A DNA stretch of 64,000 nucleotides from Acidimicrobiia bacterium. GTDB taxonomy: Bacteria; Actinomycetota; Acidimicrobiia; Acidimicrobiales; Bin134. The stretch lies in assembly GCA_022826705.1 (NCBI GenBank), contig JAJDUJ010000007.1:124001-188000 (forward strand), written 5' to 3'. The translations under genes and the position numbers were made by a program. Under the pieces are notes generated by a model, which did no database searches, was not told where the DNA came from, and worked only from the letters and a program-made list of their open reading frames with translations. Positions within the stretch are counted from its first letter, which is position 1. Each line of letters begins with the position of its first letter. This document shows, one piece after another, positions 1 through 8,660 of this stretch.

Positions 1-897
1 CTGGTGATGATGGGTGCAGTGGGAGCCCAGACCGAGACCATCAAGGTGGGGGCCGTCGTCACCGACCTGATCCGCCGCCACCCGGCCATGGTGGCCAACA
101 TGGCCCTCACCCTCGACCACCTCACCCAGGGCCGGGCCATCTTGGGACTGGGCTCGGGCGAGCGGATGAACGTCACCCCCTATGGCATGGACTTCGACCG
201 CCCCGTGGGCCGTCTGGAAGAGGGCATCGAGATCATTCGGGCACTGTGGGACGCCGACGGCCCCATCAACTACGAGGGAAAGTTCCACCAGCTGAACGAC
301 GCCGTGCTCGGCTTGTCGCCCTACGGGGACACTCCCCCGCCCATCTGGACTGCGGCCCACGGCCCGAGGATGCTGCGCATCACCGGGCGACTGGCCGACG
401 GGTGGCTGCCCACCAAGCTGGCACCCGACGTCTACGCCGATTCGCTGGCCACCATCCGCCAGTCGTCGGTGGAAGCGGGCCGAGACGCCGAGGCAGTCAC
501 CCCCGGACTGCTGGCCTACGTACTGGCTGCTCCCGACGAGGCCACGCTGCGGCGTATGCAGGAAGCACCGCTGCTGCGGGCCATCATGGTGATGCTGCCC
601 CCACAGATCTTCCGTGAGCTGGGGGTGGAGCCACCCGAGGGCTTCCACGACCTGATCCCCGCGTCGGTGCCCCGGGAGCAGGCCGAGGCCATCATCGAAG
701 GCATCCCGCCCAAGGTGGTGGACTACTACTGCTTCTGCGGCACTCCTGAACAGATCGCAGAAAAGGTCAGCACCTACTACGACGCCGGTCTGCGCCACCT
801 GATCATGTGGAACGTCACCGCCTTCGGCGATCCCGAGCTGGCCGGCTGGTCATTCCGGGCCATGCGCGAGGTCAAAGACATTCTGAGGGCCGGCTGA
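1..897 (+). CDS. Luciferase-like (LLM class) flavin-dependent oxidoreductase, 5' partial
   Basis: The reading frame is open from the first base, so the N-terminus lies outside the window; about 298 residues are present where LLM-class proteins usually have 330-380. The visible part carries LLM-type segments: a DHLTQGR stretch followed by LGLGSGE, and AAHGPRMLRITGRLADGWLP, which resembles F420-dependent ketoreductases of the phthiodiolone ketoreductase group. Such enzymes form a TIM barrel and use F420H2 or FMN to reduce or oxidise carbonyl or alcohol groups on lipids. Its stop codon overlaps the start of the next gene (TGATG), suggesting translational coupling. The family is secure; cofactor and substrate are inferred. 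Confidence 0.85.
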   Translation: MVMMGAVGAQTETIKVGAVVTDLIRRHPAMVANMALTLDHLTQGRAILGLGSGERMNVTPYGMDFDRPVGRLEEGIEIIRALWDADGPINYEGKFHQLNDAVLGLSPYGDTPPPIWTAAHGPRMLRITGRLADGWLPTKLAPDVYADSLATIRQSSVEAGRDAEAVTPGLLAYVLAAPDEATLRRMQEAPLLRAIMVMLPPQIFRELGVEPPEGFHDLIPASVPREQAEAIIEGIPPKVVDYYCFCGTPEQIAEKVSTYYDAGLRHLIMWNVTAFGDPELAGWSFRAMREVKDILRAG

Positions 898-1289
898 TGA
901 GCGCTGAAGGATCGACCAAAAGCCCGCTTGCGGTGGTGAAGGACTACTTCACCGCACTCAACGACGAGGACTGGGATCTGATGGCCTCAGTGCTGCACCC
1001 TGAGCTCGACCTAATCCCCTCCGGATCGCGGCCCCGAATCGGGTCAGATAAGGCCATCGCCATGTTCCAGAAGATCTTCGAACGATTCCCGGTCCACCAA
1101 GACAACCCCACTCGGTTCCTGGAAGCCGGCAACACCGTGGTTGTGGAGATCACCTTCAACGGCGCCACCCAAGACGGCCAGAAGGTGGCCTTCGACGCTG
1201 TAGACATCTTCGACGTCGAAGACGGCCGCATCTTCCGCCTTTCCCAGTGGTTTGACACCGCCGCGCTGGCTGCAATGTTGGGGGGCTAG
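897..1289 (+). CDS. SnoaL-like / NTF2-fold protein
   Basis: A 130-residue protein starting at an ATG that overlaps the preceding stop by one base. The pattern is that of SnoaL-like NTF2-fold proteins: an N-terminal helix (VVKDYFTALNDEDWDLM), then LHPELDLIPSG, then a sheet ending in DAVDIFDVEDGRIFRLSQW. Members are small cone-shaped isomerases, dehydratases or hydrolases acting on cyclic or polyketide-like substrates, and many have no known reaction. Coupling to the luciferase-like oxidoreductase suggests they act on the same substrate. Two more unrelated SnoaL-type proteins lie at 23212 and 59684. Confidence 0.8.
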   Translation: MSAEGSTKSPLAVVKDYFTALNDEDWDLMASVLHPELDLIPSGSRPRIGSDKAIAMFQKIFERFPVHQDNPTRFLEAGNTVVVEITFNGATQDGQKVAFDAVDIFDVEDGRIFRLSQWFDTAALAAMLGG

Positions 1290-1295
1290 GAGGCA

Positions 1296-1311
1296 GCAGG
1301 TGCGGACCTGC
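1296..1311. terminator. Short GC-rich hairpin, possible weak terminator
   Basis: GCAGGT and ACCTGC form a perfect 6-bp stem around a GCGG loop, six bases after the stop of the SnoaL-like gene and 47 bases before the ABC ATPase start. There is no T-run, so termination is only a guess. Confidence 0.2.
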
Positions 1312-1357
1312 CTCGCTGCACCTACTCTGTGGGCCTGACACGCCGAGAGTTGATGCA

Positions 1358-2335
1358 ATGAAGAGTCCGGCGATCGAAGTGACTGGCTTGCGCAAGTCCT
1401 ACGGCGAAGTCGAAGCCGTTGCCGGTGTGGACCTCCGCGTGGAAGAAGGCGAGATCCTGGCCTTCCTGGGGCCGAACGGCGCGGGCAAGACCACTACCGT
1501 CGAGATTCTCGAAGGGTTTCGGCCACGAACCGCTGGAGAAGTCTCCGTTCTCGGACAAGATCCCGCCACGGCTGGCTTGGACTGGCGGGAGCGAATCGGG
1601 ATCGTCTTGCAGGAGTCCCAGCCGGAGGAATACCTGAAGGTCGACGAGACGGTGACCATATGGGCTGCGTACTTCTCCGCTCCTCGACCAGTAGACGAAG
1701 TGCTCGAAATGGTCGGTTTGGCCGAGCACCGCGATCAGCGCGTAGGGCGCCTGTCCGGAGGTCAGCAGCGGCGGCTTGATTTGGCACTGGCACTGGTCGG
1801 AAATCCCGAACTGCTATTCCTCGACGAGCCCACCACCGGATTCGACCCGACCGCTCGTCGAGAAGCGTGGGCGATGATCGACGGCCTGCGCGATCTTGGG
1901 GTGACCGTGCTTCTCACCACCCATTACATGGACGAAGCCCAGAACTTGGCCGACCGGATCACGGTGATCGCCGCCGGGCGCATCATCGCCAGGGGAACCG
2001 CCGAGGACCTGGCTGAGACCGCGTCGATGCGAACCCGCATCTCCTGGGATTCCCAAGAGTTGCCGTTGGCCGAGCTGCCGGTGCAGCTTCGCGCCGCCGC
2101 GGCAACCCTTGATGAAGCGGGCGAAACCGGGGATCCAGGTACGACCTCCGCTGAGGATCCGCCGAGGCTGGCCATCTTGACCGACGACGTGTCCGACACC
2201 GTGGCCGAGCTGTTGCAGATCGCAGGGCGGTTGGGCCGCAAGATCGATTCGCTCGAAGTGCTGGCACCCACCCTGGAGGACACCTATCTGTCCCTGATCG
2301 GCGAAGCCGACAGAGCAGGGAGGCTTGACCATTGA
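1358..2335 (+). CDS. ABC-2 type transporter, ATP-binding protein (drug-resistance type)
   Basis: A 325-residue ABC ATPase. Walker A is GPNGAGKTT (residues 38-46), the signature LSGGQQRR begins near residue 132, and Walker B LLFLDEPTTGFD near 152, followed by the TTHYMDEA switch-histidine region. The last ~100 residues form the extra C-terminal domain common in daunorubicin-resistance (DrrA) type ATPases. It powers export of a hydrophobic compound or lipid through the partner permease encoded immediately downstream, whose TTG start overlaps this stop. The substrate cannot be read from sequence. Confidence 0.93.
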   Translation: MKSPAIEVTGLRKSYGEVEAVAGVDLRVEEGEILAFLGPNGAGKTTTVEILEGFRPRTAGEVSVLGQDPATAGLDWRERIGIVLQESQPEEYLKVDETVTIWAAYFSAPRPVDEVLEMVGLAEHRDQRVGRLSGGQQRRLDLALALVGNPELLFLDEPTTGFDPTARREAWAMIDGLRDLGVTVLLTTHYMDEAQNLADRITVIAAGRIIARGTAEDLAETASMRTRISWDSQELPLAELPVQLRAAAATLDEAGETGDPGTTSAEDPPRLAILTDDVSDTVAELLQIAGRLGRKIDSLEVLAPTLEDTYLSLIGEADRAGRLDH

Positions 2336-3108
2336 GCAGCCGGGGACTTCGGCAACTGGCCGCTCAGACTCGCGTCGACTCCACCCTGCTGTGGCGCAAT
2401 CCACTGGCCAGCTTCTTCACCGTGGTCCTTCCGCTCATTTTCTTGTTCGTTCTAACCGCCCTTTTCGGCAACGAATTGGTCACTCCAGTGGGCTCCAAAC
2501 TCGCCAGTCGCTTTGTGCCAGGCATTATCGCCCTCTCGGTGGTCCAAGCCTCCTTTGTGAACCTGGCTGTGGTCACCGTATTCCGTCGGGAGACCAGCAT
2601 CCTCAAGAGGGTGCGGGGCACGCCGATACGCCCTTGGGTCTTCATGGGAGGACTGGTGGCCACCTCCTACGCAGTGATCGCATTGATGGCCGTGCTAATG
2701 GCGTTAATCGGCTGGGCCGTCTACGACGTAGACCTGCTGTGGGAAGCGGCCCCAGGCCTGATTGTGACTCTGATTATCGGGGGCGCGGTGTTCTGTGCTC
2801 TCGGGCTGGCATTCACCAACGTGGTACCCAATGAGACGGCCGGACCCCCGTTTCTCAACTTGGTCGTGCTGCCGCTCTACTTCGTATCCGATGTCTATGT
2901 TCCCGCCACCGACGACACACCCCGGGCAATCACCTTGATCGGAGACATATTCCCCATCAGACATCTGGCCGTAGCTCTTCAGCGGGGTTTCGACCCGATT
3001 TCCGACGAATCGATGTGGCCGGTGACCGAGTGGCTGGTGATGGCGGCGTGGGGCCTGGTTGGTGCTCTCATCGTCACCCGCTGGTTCCGTTGGACCCCTC
3101 GGGGGTGA
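2332..3108 (+). CDS. ABC-2 type transporter permease
   Basis: A 258-residue membrane protein with about six hydrophobic segments, starting at TTG 2332 so that it overlaps the ATPase stop by four bases. The first segment (FFTVVLPLIFLFVLTALFG), a cytoplasmic loop with RETSILKRVRGTP, and later segments match ABC2_membrane permeases. The RE-containing loop preceding a helix is where such permeases contact their ATPase. Together with 1358-2335 it forms a two-component exporter; the overlap implies coupled synthesis. The TTG start is chosen because no ATG or GTG lies nearby in frame. Confidence 0.9.
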   Translation: MSSRGLRQLAAQTRVDSTLLWRNPLASFFTVVLPLIFLFVLTALFGNELVTPVGSKLASRFVPGIIALSVVQASFVNLAVVTVFRRETSILKRVRGTPIRPWVFMGGLVATSYAVIALMAVLMALIGWAVYDVDLLWEAAPGLIVTLIIGGAVFCALGLAFTNVVPNETAGPPFLNLVVLPLYFVSDVYVPATDDTPRAITLIGDIFPIRHLAVALQRGFDPISDESMWPVTEWLVMAAWGLVGALIVTRWFRWTPRG

Positions 3109-3130
3109 ACCGTCGAGAATTGAGCCCGTC

Positions 3131-4687
3131 ATGGCCTCAGTAGTGGTTGTCGGGTCAGGAGCTGCCGGGTTGACCGCGGCGGTTGCTGCGGCGCAAGCGG
3201 GCGCTGAGGTAACCGTGGTGGAGCGGGCTTCAGTTTTGGGCGGCACTACCGCACTGTCGGGCGGTTTGGCCTGGATGCCTGCCAACCGGATGATGGCGGC
3301 CGAAGGGGTGGACGACTCCCCTGCTGAAGCCCGCCGGTACTTGCAGGCGCTGCGGCTGGGCGACGTGGACGACGAACTCGTGGGCTACTTCGCCGATCAA
3401 GCACCGGTGGTGGCCGATTGGCTGGAGTCAGCCACTGGATTGTCGTGGCAGACGGTCCCCTACCCCGACTACTACCCCGAACTGCCCGGCGGGAAGCCAG
3501 GACATCGTCCCCTAGAGCCCCAGCCACGCGAGGTGCCGCCTGACCTCGATCAGCGAATCCGGACTGCGCCGAATGTGACCGCGCCCATCACTTACCGGGA
3601 GCTGGCCACCGGAAACATCGACTGGGACGAGGTGGCCGACCGGTCCCGCCGCGGCGTGATCACCATGGGACGGTCGATGATCGCCTCCCTGACGGAGGCT
3701 ACCGAGGCCGCCGGAGCGGTGATCCTCACCGGCATAGCAGTGGACGGCTTGGCCCAGTCGGGCGGCACGGCAAACGGGGTGCGCATCGGCACCGACGTGC
3801 TGACCGGTCGGGTGATCTTGGCCTCCGGCGGTTTCGAGCGGGACCCCTCGCTGGTGCAGGCGTTCCTGCGGGGGCCGATGACCGGCCCGGTGGGTGCTCC
3901 TGGCATGGATGGCACCGCGCTGCGCCTGGCGCTGGCCGCCGGGGCCGAGGTGGGCAACATGGCCGAGGCGTGGTGGTGTCCGGCCATGACCGTGCCGGGC
4001 GAGACCATCGACGGCGAGACGTTTCACCGGCTGGTGCTCACCGAGCGGGCCCGGCCCGGTTCGCTAATGGTGGACTCTCGGGGTCGGCGGTTCACCAACG
4101 AGGCCCGCAACTACAACGACGTGGGCCGAGCCATGCAGGACTTCGACCCCACCCGGTTCCAGTATCCGGCGGCCACCGCCTGGCTGGTATTCGACGCCAG
4201 CTACCGCCGCCGCTACCACCTGGGCCCGCTGCGCCGAGACGACCCCGATCCCAGATGGCTTCGCCGGGCCGACAGCCTTGTCGAATTGGCTGCCGTCATC
4301 GACGCAGACGGCGACGCACTCACTGCCTCAGTAACCCGGTTCAACCAGCTGGCCACCTCCGGCAACGACCCCGATTTCGGCCGGGGTAGCTCCATCTATG
4401 ACCGTTTCGTAGGGGATCCGTCGGCTCCCCACCCCACGCTCGGCCCGGTGGACGAACCGCCCTTCTACGCCGTACGCCTCCATCCTGGCTGTCTAGGCAC
4501 CAAAGGCGGTCCCCGAACCAACATCCACGGCCAAGTCCGCCATCAAGACGGCGGTCTCATCGAGGGCCTCTTCGCGGTGGGCAACGCCGCCGCCAGTCCT
4601 CTCGGCGCGGCCTACCCCGGCGCGGGCGGCACCATTGGCCCAATGCTGGTGGCCGCCCACTCTGCTGGCTCCGCAGCAGCCAGCTAG
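3131..4687 (+). CDS. FAD-dependent oxidoreductase, 3-ketosteroid dehydrogenase-like
   Basis: A 518-residue flavoprotein of the FAD_binding_2 / succinate dehydrogenase flavoprotein family. Residues 4-20 carry the dinucleotide-binding GSGAAGLTAAVAAAQAG, followed by VVERASVLGGTTALSGG. The C-terminal flavin region has FAVGNAAASPLG and GAGGTIGPMLVAAH. The size and a YYPELPGGK segment resemble 3-oxosteroid 1-dehydrogenases (KstD), which desaturate a ring ketone, but related enzymes act on fumarate or other ketones. The start is the internal ATG 3131 because the FAD motif begins there; an upstream in-frame ATG at 3059 falls inside the permease gene. The class is secure, the substrate inferred. Confidence 0.85.
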   Translation: MASVVVVGSGAAGLTAAVAAAQAGAEVTVVERASVLGGTTALSGGLAWMPANRMMAAEGVDDSPAEARRYLQALRLGDVDDELVGYFADQAPVVADWLESATGLSWQTVPYPDYYPELPGGKPGHRPLEPQPREVPPDLDQRIRTAPNVTAPITYRELATGNIDWDEVADRSRRGVITMGRSMIASLTEATEAAGAVILTGIAVDGLAQSGGTANGVRIGTDVLTGRVILASGGFERDPSLVQAFLRGPMTGPVGAPGMDGTALRLALAAGAEVGNMAEAWWCPAMTVPGETIDGETFHRLVLTERARPGSLMVDSRGRRFTNEARNYNDVGRAMQDFDPTRFQYPAATAWLVFDASYRRRYHLGPLRRDDPDPRWLRRADSLVELAAVIDADGDALTASVTRFNQLATSGNDPDFGRGSSIYDRFVGDPSAPHPTLGPVDEPPFYAVRLHPGCLGTKGGPRTNIHGQVRHQDGGLIEGLFAVGNAAASPLGAAYPGAGGTIGPMLVAAHSAGSAAAS

Positions 4688-4781
4688 CCGGGAATTTCCC
4701 CACCACGGGAACCACCGGACGCTTCGCGTCGTCAGATACCCCCAAGAAGATGCCGCGGGCATCACAGCTCAAGGGGGAAAG
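4688..4781 (+). promoter_or_regulatory. Upstream region of the vWA lipoprotein gene with two small hairpins
   Basis: This 94-base gap holds two short perfect hairpins, GACGC-TTC-GCGTC and GATGCC-GCG-GGCATC (4749-4763), followed by AAGGGGGAAAG just before ATG 4782, a good Shine-Dalgarno sequence. The hairpins may end transcription of the flavoprotein gene or structure the leader; neither is followed by a T-run. Confidence 0.3.
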
Positions 4782-6689
4782 ATGGCATCGGGCACTGAGT
4801 CACAGAGGACAATCGCACTGTCATACCGGGTGGTGATCGCTTTGACAGCGTTCCTAAGTGTTCTGGCTTTGTCGTGCAGCAGCGGCAGCGGTTCTGACGG
4901 CGTCTCGCGGGGAATCTCAGAACCCCCGGTGCCGACACAAGGCAGCCTGGTCCAAGATTCACGTGGCTCATCGTCAGCAACAGAGTCTCCGAGCGCGCCT
5001 GGATCCAGCATTGTTGACACTGTTCCCGACTCTCCTGATGGCACGTCAGACGGACCATCGGATGATGGCCCCGCAGTCGTCCCGGTAACTCCGGCTCAGG
5101 GTTCCGACAGGGATGACGGTGGCACCACAGTCGATCTCAGCGGCCCAAGAGATGAACCGGCCGATTACGAAATGCCCGCAGAAGAGATGGCAGCAGAGCC
5201 AATGGCAGATTCCGCTCCGGCCAGCGGCCGTGCCCAGTCAGCATCCCCTCAACCTGTCGAAGAAGCCTCGTCGGAGATGCGTCGGCCCTGTAGGAGATGT
5301 GATCCGAACAACTTCCAGGACTATGGCGTCAATCCTTTCGTCGACACCTGGGACGACTCGCTCTCCACGTTTGCCCTTGATGTGGACACCGCCTCCTACA
5401 CGGTGACCCGCAATTTCCTAGAAAGCGGGCAGCTGCCTCCCATCGAAGCCGTGAGAACCGAAGAATTCGTCAACTACTTCAACGGCGGATACGAAGCGGT
5501 TCGAGATGAATTCACGGTCACTCTCGACGCCGCGCCTTCGCCGTTCGCCGACCCCGACCATGTGCTGTTGCGGGTGGGCATCCAGGCGCCAAGAGAACTG
5601 TCGCAGTCAACTGCCCCCAACAGCGTGGTGTTGGTGATGGATCGTTCTGGCTCAATGGACGAGCCCACCGGATACGGATCCGAGTCGATGCGGAGGATCA
5701 CGCTCGCCCACCGGGCGGTGGAGCTTCTGATCTCAGGATTGCCCCGAGAGACCCGGGTCGGTGTGGTGGCCTACGAGAGTCGATCGGCAACGGTGCTGGA
5801 GCCCATGGAGATCGACGGCAACGCCAAGTGGATCATGGACAAGATCCGCGCTGAAGTGACCCCCGGCGGCTCCACCAACGCCGAATCAGGCTTGATCAGG
5901 GGATACGACATGGCTCTGGACGAAGCCGATGCCGGACGCCAAGTGCTGGTGCTGTTGTTGTCCGACGGGGTCGCCAACGTGGGCGCCACCCGTACTGACG
6001 AAATCCTCGAGTCGATCGGCGAGCGGGCCGACATCGGCCTGTCCACCATCGGTGTGGGCCTCGGGCCGTTCAACGACGAGCTCATGGAGCAGTTGGCCAA
6101 CCGGGCCGACGGCACCTACCACTACATCGACACGCCGTCTGAGGCAGTGCGAGTGTTCGTCGACGACCTAGACGGGCTGTTGGCCCACGCCGCCCGCGAC
6201 GCCAAGGTCCAGGTTGAGTTCGACCCCGATGCGGTCCGCTCCTACCGACTGCTGGGCTACGAAAACCGCGACATCGAGGACGAGTCGTTCCGCGACGACA
6301 CCCAGGACGCCGGGGAACTCGGCATCGGGCACAGCTCCACCGCGCTCTATGAACTGGAGCTTTCCTCTAGGGCGCGGGAAGAACGCGACACAATTGCCAC
6401 CGTCAGAATGCGCTATGAGCGGCCGGCAACCGGCACCATCGTCGAGTTGGTCGTCCACCTGCCCCGCTCCGCGGTGGAACGGTCATTCGAATCAGCCAAC
6501 CCCCACTTCCGACTAGCCGCCGTGGCCGCCGAATTTGCCGAGATCCTGCGGTCCAGCCCCTACGCCCCCAGCCGAATCTCCAGGGAGTTGCAGCACCAAG
6601 CCGATGCGGTCGCCGACGACCTGCACCGCGATGCTGATGCCGCTGAGCTAGCGTCCCTGATCGGCACCGCCCGCCGCCTGCTCCGCTAG
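4782..6689 (+). CDS. YfbK-like von Willebrand factor A domain lipoprotein
   Basis: A 635-residue predicted lipoprotein. A hydrophobic signal (about residues 15-31) ends in a lipobox-like LALSC with Cys32. Residues ~33-165 are a low-complexity Ser/Pro/Asp/Glu linker, which should place the folded part away from the membrane. After a CRRC pair comes the conserved N-terminal segment of YfbK-type proteins (NPFVDTWDDSLSTFALDVDT), then a vWA domain with an intact MIDAS: DRSGSM starting at Asp287, GGSTNAES, and LLLSDGVANVG. The C-terminus resembles the YfbK tail. These proteins bind divalent metal and probably protein partners at the cell surface; no reaction is known. ATG 4782 is preceded by AAGGGGGAAAG. 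Confidence 0.88.
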   Translation: MASGTESQRTIALSYRVVIALTAFLSVLALSCSSGSGSDGVSRGISEPPVPTQGSLVQDSRGSSSATESPSAPGSSIVDTVPDSPDGTSDGPSDDGPAVVPVTPAQGSDRDDGGTTVDLSGPRDEPADYEMPAEEMAAEPMADSAPASGRAQSASPQPVEEASSEMRRPCRRCDPNNFQDYGVNPFVDTWDDSLSTFALDVDTASYTVTRNFLESGQLPPIEAVRTEEFVNYFNGGYEAVRDEFTVTLDAAPSPFADPDHVLLRVGIQAPRELSQSTAPNSVVLVMDRSGSMDEPTGYGSESMRRITLAHRAVELLISGLPRETRVGVVAYESRSATVLEPMEIDGNAKWIMDKIRAEVTPGGSTNAESGLIRGYDMALDEADAGRQVLVLLLSDGVANVGATRTDEILESIGERADIGLSTIGVGLGPFNDELMEQLANRADGTYHYIDTPSEAVRVFVDDLDGLLAHAARDAKVQVEFDPDAVRSYRLLGYENRDIEDESFRDDTQDAGELGIGHSSTALYELELSSRAREERDTIATVRMRYERPATGTIVELVVHLPRSAVERSFESANPHFRLAAVAAEFAEILRSSPYAPSRISRELQHQADAVADDLHRDADAAELASLIGTARRLLR

Positions 6690-6708
6690 CCAAGGAGACC
6701 CCTCACCC

Positions 6709-7533
6709 GTGCCCACAGGCAACGATCAACCCCAAGCCGCCGCGCATGACCAGCGGGCAAAGGACGATTGGCACGTATTGGCCCACCATTACGACAGCCG
6801 CCACGGGGATACGGGCAATGACTGGCACCGAAATCTGGTGCTGCCCACCACCCTAAACTTGCTGGGCGACATCCAGGGCAAACGAGGAATCGACCTCTGC
6901 TGCGGCAGCGGCGTCCTCGCCCGCCAGCTCGTTGAACTCGGAGCCCAGGTCACCGGTGCCGACCGGTCGGAGACCTTCCTCTCCCTGGCCGAACAGTACG
7001 ACGGAAGCGCCGATGTGGAGTGGCTCTGCTTCGCGCTAGCCGACATCGGCGAACACGTCGAGCCGAGTTCATTCGACTTTGTGACGTGCACGATGGCGCT
7101 CATGGACATCCCCGCCAGCGAAGACCTCTTCGCCGCCATCGCCCACTGCCTGAAACCTCACGGGGTAGCGGCAGTGGTCACGATGCATCCGGTGTTCAAG
7201 AACCCGAGCAACCTGCAATTCAGAATCGAAGGAGAGTTGGCGAGCGGAGATCAACGGGAGGGAATCATCATCTCCCATTACCTCACCCCCATGGCCCAGG
7301 AAGTCGAAGGAATGCCGGGACAGCCTCAAATGCAGCTCAACTTCCATCGGCCCATCTCCCACGAGCTAAATCTCGCCTTCGAAGCAGGCCTAGTAGTGGA
7401 CGGATTCACCGAGGTCACCAAGGCCGCCCTAGAAGAGACCCCCACCCGACACACCGACTTCTTCATCCCACCCACTCTCGAAGACGAAATCCCCGTACTC
7501 CTAGGACTCCGCTTCCGGCCATCACCCTGGTAG
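6709..7533 (+). CDS. Class I SAM-dependent methyltransferase
   Basis: A 274-residue protein starting at GTG 6709, ten bases after AAGGAGA. The SAM-binding motif I is IDLCCGSGVLARQLVELG, followed by the acidic end of strand 2 (VTGADRS) and a motif-IV-like segment FDFVTCTMALMDI, the pattern of Methyltransf_11/25 enzymes. It methylates a small molecule or lipid; no fused domain or neighbour identifies the substrate. It lies 19 bases after the vWA lipoprotein gene. Confidence 0.85.
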   Translation: MPTGNDQPQAAAHDQRAKDDWHVLAHHYDSRHGDTGNDWHRNLVLPTTLNLLGDIQGKRGIDLCCGSGVLARQLVELGAQVTGADRSETFLSLAEQYDGSADVEWLCFALADIGEHVEPSSFDFVTCTMALMDIPASEDLFAAIAHCLKPHGVAAVVTMHPVFKNPSNLQFRIEGELASGDQREGIIISHYLTPMAQEVEGMPGQPQMQLNFHRPISHELNLAFEAGLVVDGFTEVTKAALEETPTRHTDFFIPPTLEDEIPVLLGLRFRPSPW

Positions 7534-7602
7534 AGCATCCAATATCTATCGAAAGGGCGGGAAGCGCTACCTCCAACTGGCCGATGCCTAGGCTTGGACC
7601 TG

Positions 7603-8514
7603 ATGGGGCGGATCATCTTTGGCGACAACCTGCCAGTGTTGCAGGGCTTGCCCGACAGGTGCGTCGACCTCATCTACATCGATCCGCCGTTCAACACCGG
7701 CAAGCGCCAAGAGCGCGACAGGATCAAGACCGTTCACGACGAAGACAATGGCGACCGGGTCGGTTTCGCTGGCCGCCGCTACCAGACGATCCACCTCGGC
7801 AAGTCAGGCTATGAGGACGCCTTCGACGACTACTTGGGCTTCCTTGCTCCTCGATTCGAAGAAGCCCATCGGGTGCTCGCCGCCACCGGCAGCTTCTTCC
7901 TGCACATCGACTACCGCGAGGCCCACTACTGCAAGGTACTGCTCGACCATATCTTCGGCCGAGACTCCTTCATGAACGAGATCATCTGGGCCTACGACTA
8001 CGGGGCCCGCTCCAAGAAGAAGTGGTCCGCCAAACACGACAGCATCCTCTGGTACGCCAAAGACCCGTCCGACTACACGTTCTGCTACGAGGAGATGGAC
8101 AGAATCCCCTACATGGCCCCCGGCTTGGTCGGCAAAGAAAAGGCCGCCCGGGGCAAAACCCCCACCGACGTCTGGTGGCACACCATCGTCAGCCCCAACG
8201 GCAAAGAGAAAACCGGCTACGCCACCCAAAAGCCCCTCGGCGTCCTCGAGCGCCTCGTGAAGGTCCACTCCAAACCCGGCGATCTCCTACTCGACTTCTT
8301 CGCCGGCAGCGGAACCCTCGGCGAAGCCGCCGCCAAGCACAACCGCGACTACCTCCTCATCGACAACAACCCCGAAGCCATCCAAGTCATGATTCGTCGC
8401 CTCGCCCCCACCGACCCCAAGCTCATCGGCTGCGACACGCTCATCGAGGAAACCCAGGGCGCTAAGGGATCTCCTCCAATTCCCAATCCTCGTCGGCAAA
8501 CACCGACACGGTAG
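7603..8514 (+). CDS. Site-specific DNA methyltransferase, beta-class, probably N6-adenine
   Basis: A 303-residue N6/N4 amino DNA methyltransferase. The catalytic motif IV DPPF (residues 27-30) comes first and the SAM-binding motif FFAGSGT (about 230-236) last, the order of beta-class enzymes such as CcrM and HinfI methylases, with the recognition region between. DPPF is typical of adenine methylation, while N4-cytosine enzymes usually have SPPY. ATG 7603 is preferred over the upstream TTG 7594 because family members begin close to the GDNLPVLQGL segment. It converges on the truncated NaeI-type restriction gene. Coding character continues past its stop in the +1 frame (see 8459-8626). Confidence 0.88.
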   Translation: MGRIIFGDNLPVLQGLPDRCVDLIYIDPPFNTGKRQERDRIKTVHDEDNGDRVGFAGRRYQTIHLGKSGYEDAFDDYLGFLAPRFEEAHRVLAATGSFFLHIDYREAHYCKVLLDHIFGRDSFMNEIIWAYDYGARSKKKWSAKHDSILWYAKDPSDYTFCYEEMDRIPYMAPGLVGKEKAARGKTPTDVWWHTIVSPNGKEKTGYATQKPLGVLERLVKVHSKPGDLLLDFFAGSGTLGEAAAKHNRDYLLIDNNPEAIQVMIRRLAPTDPKLIGCDTLIEETQGAKGSPPIPNPRRQTPTR

Positions 8515-8626
8515 AAAGGTCGTCTACGAAGACCTCCAGCGTGTCCGCCTCGCAGCCGAAGAACGGCACCGGCAGCGATCCGACCTCGCCAGCGTCCTGG
8601 GTCACAGCCTCAACGTAGCAACTTGA
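8459..8626 (+). pseudogene. Coding-like +1-frame continuation of the DNA methyltransferase
   Basis: From 8459 the frame one base ahead of the methyltransferase stays open for 55 codons to a TGA at 8624-8626. Most third positions are C or G, as in real genes here, and the product is a basic, charged helix-like tail (for example KVVYEDLQRVRLAAEERHRQ). It has no ATG, GTG or TTG of its own near its beginning. The annotated frame meanwhile ends in a Pro-rich, odd tail (SPPIPNPRRQTPTR). I read this as the original C-terminus displaced by a frameshift or sequencing error. A small overlapping gene with a hidden start is the alternative. Confidence 0.4.
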
Positions 8627-8660
8627 GCACTAAGGAAACGCACACAATTCGGGCGGCCGT

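Noticed and set aside
3131..4687. Naming the flavoprotein as a proven 3-ketosteroid delta1-dehydrogenase
   Set aside because: The fold and size fit, but the active-site tyrosines were not verified and fumarate-reductase-like relatives share the same FAD motifs.
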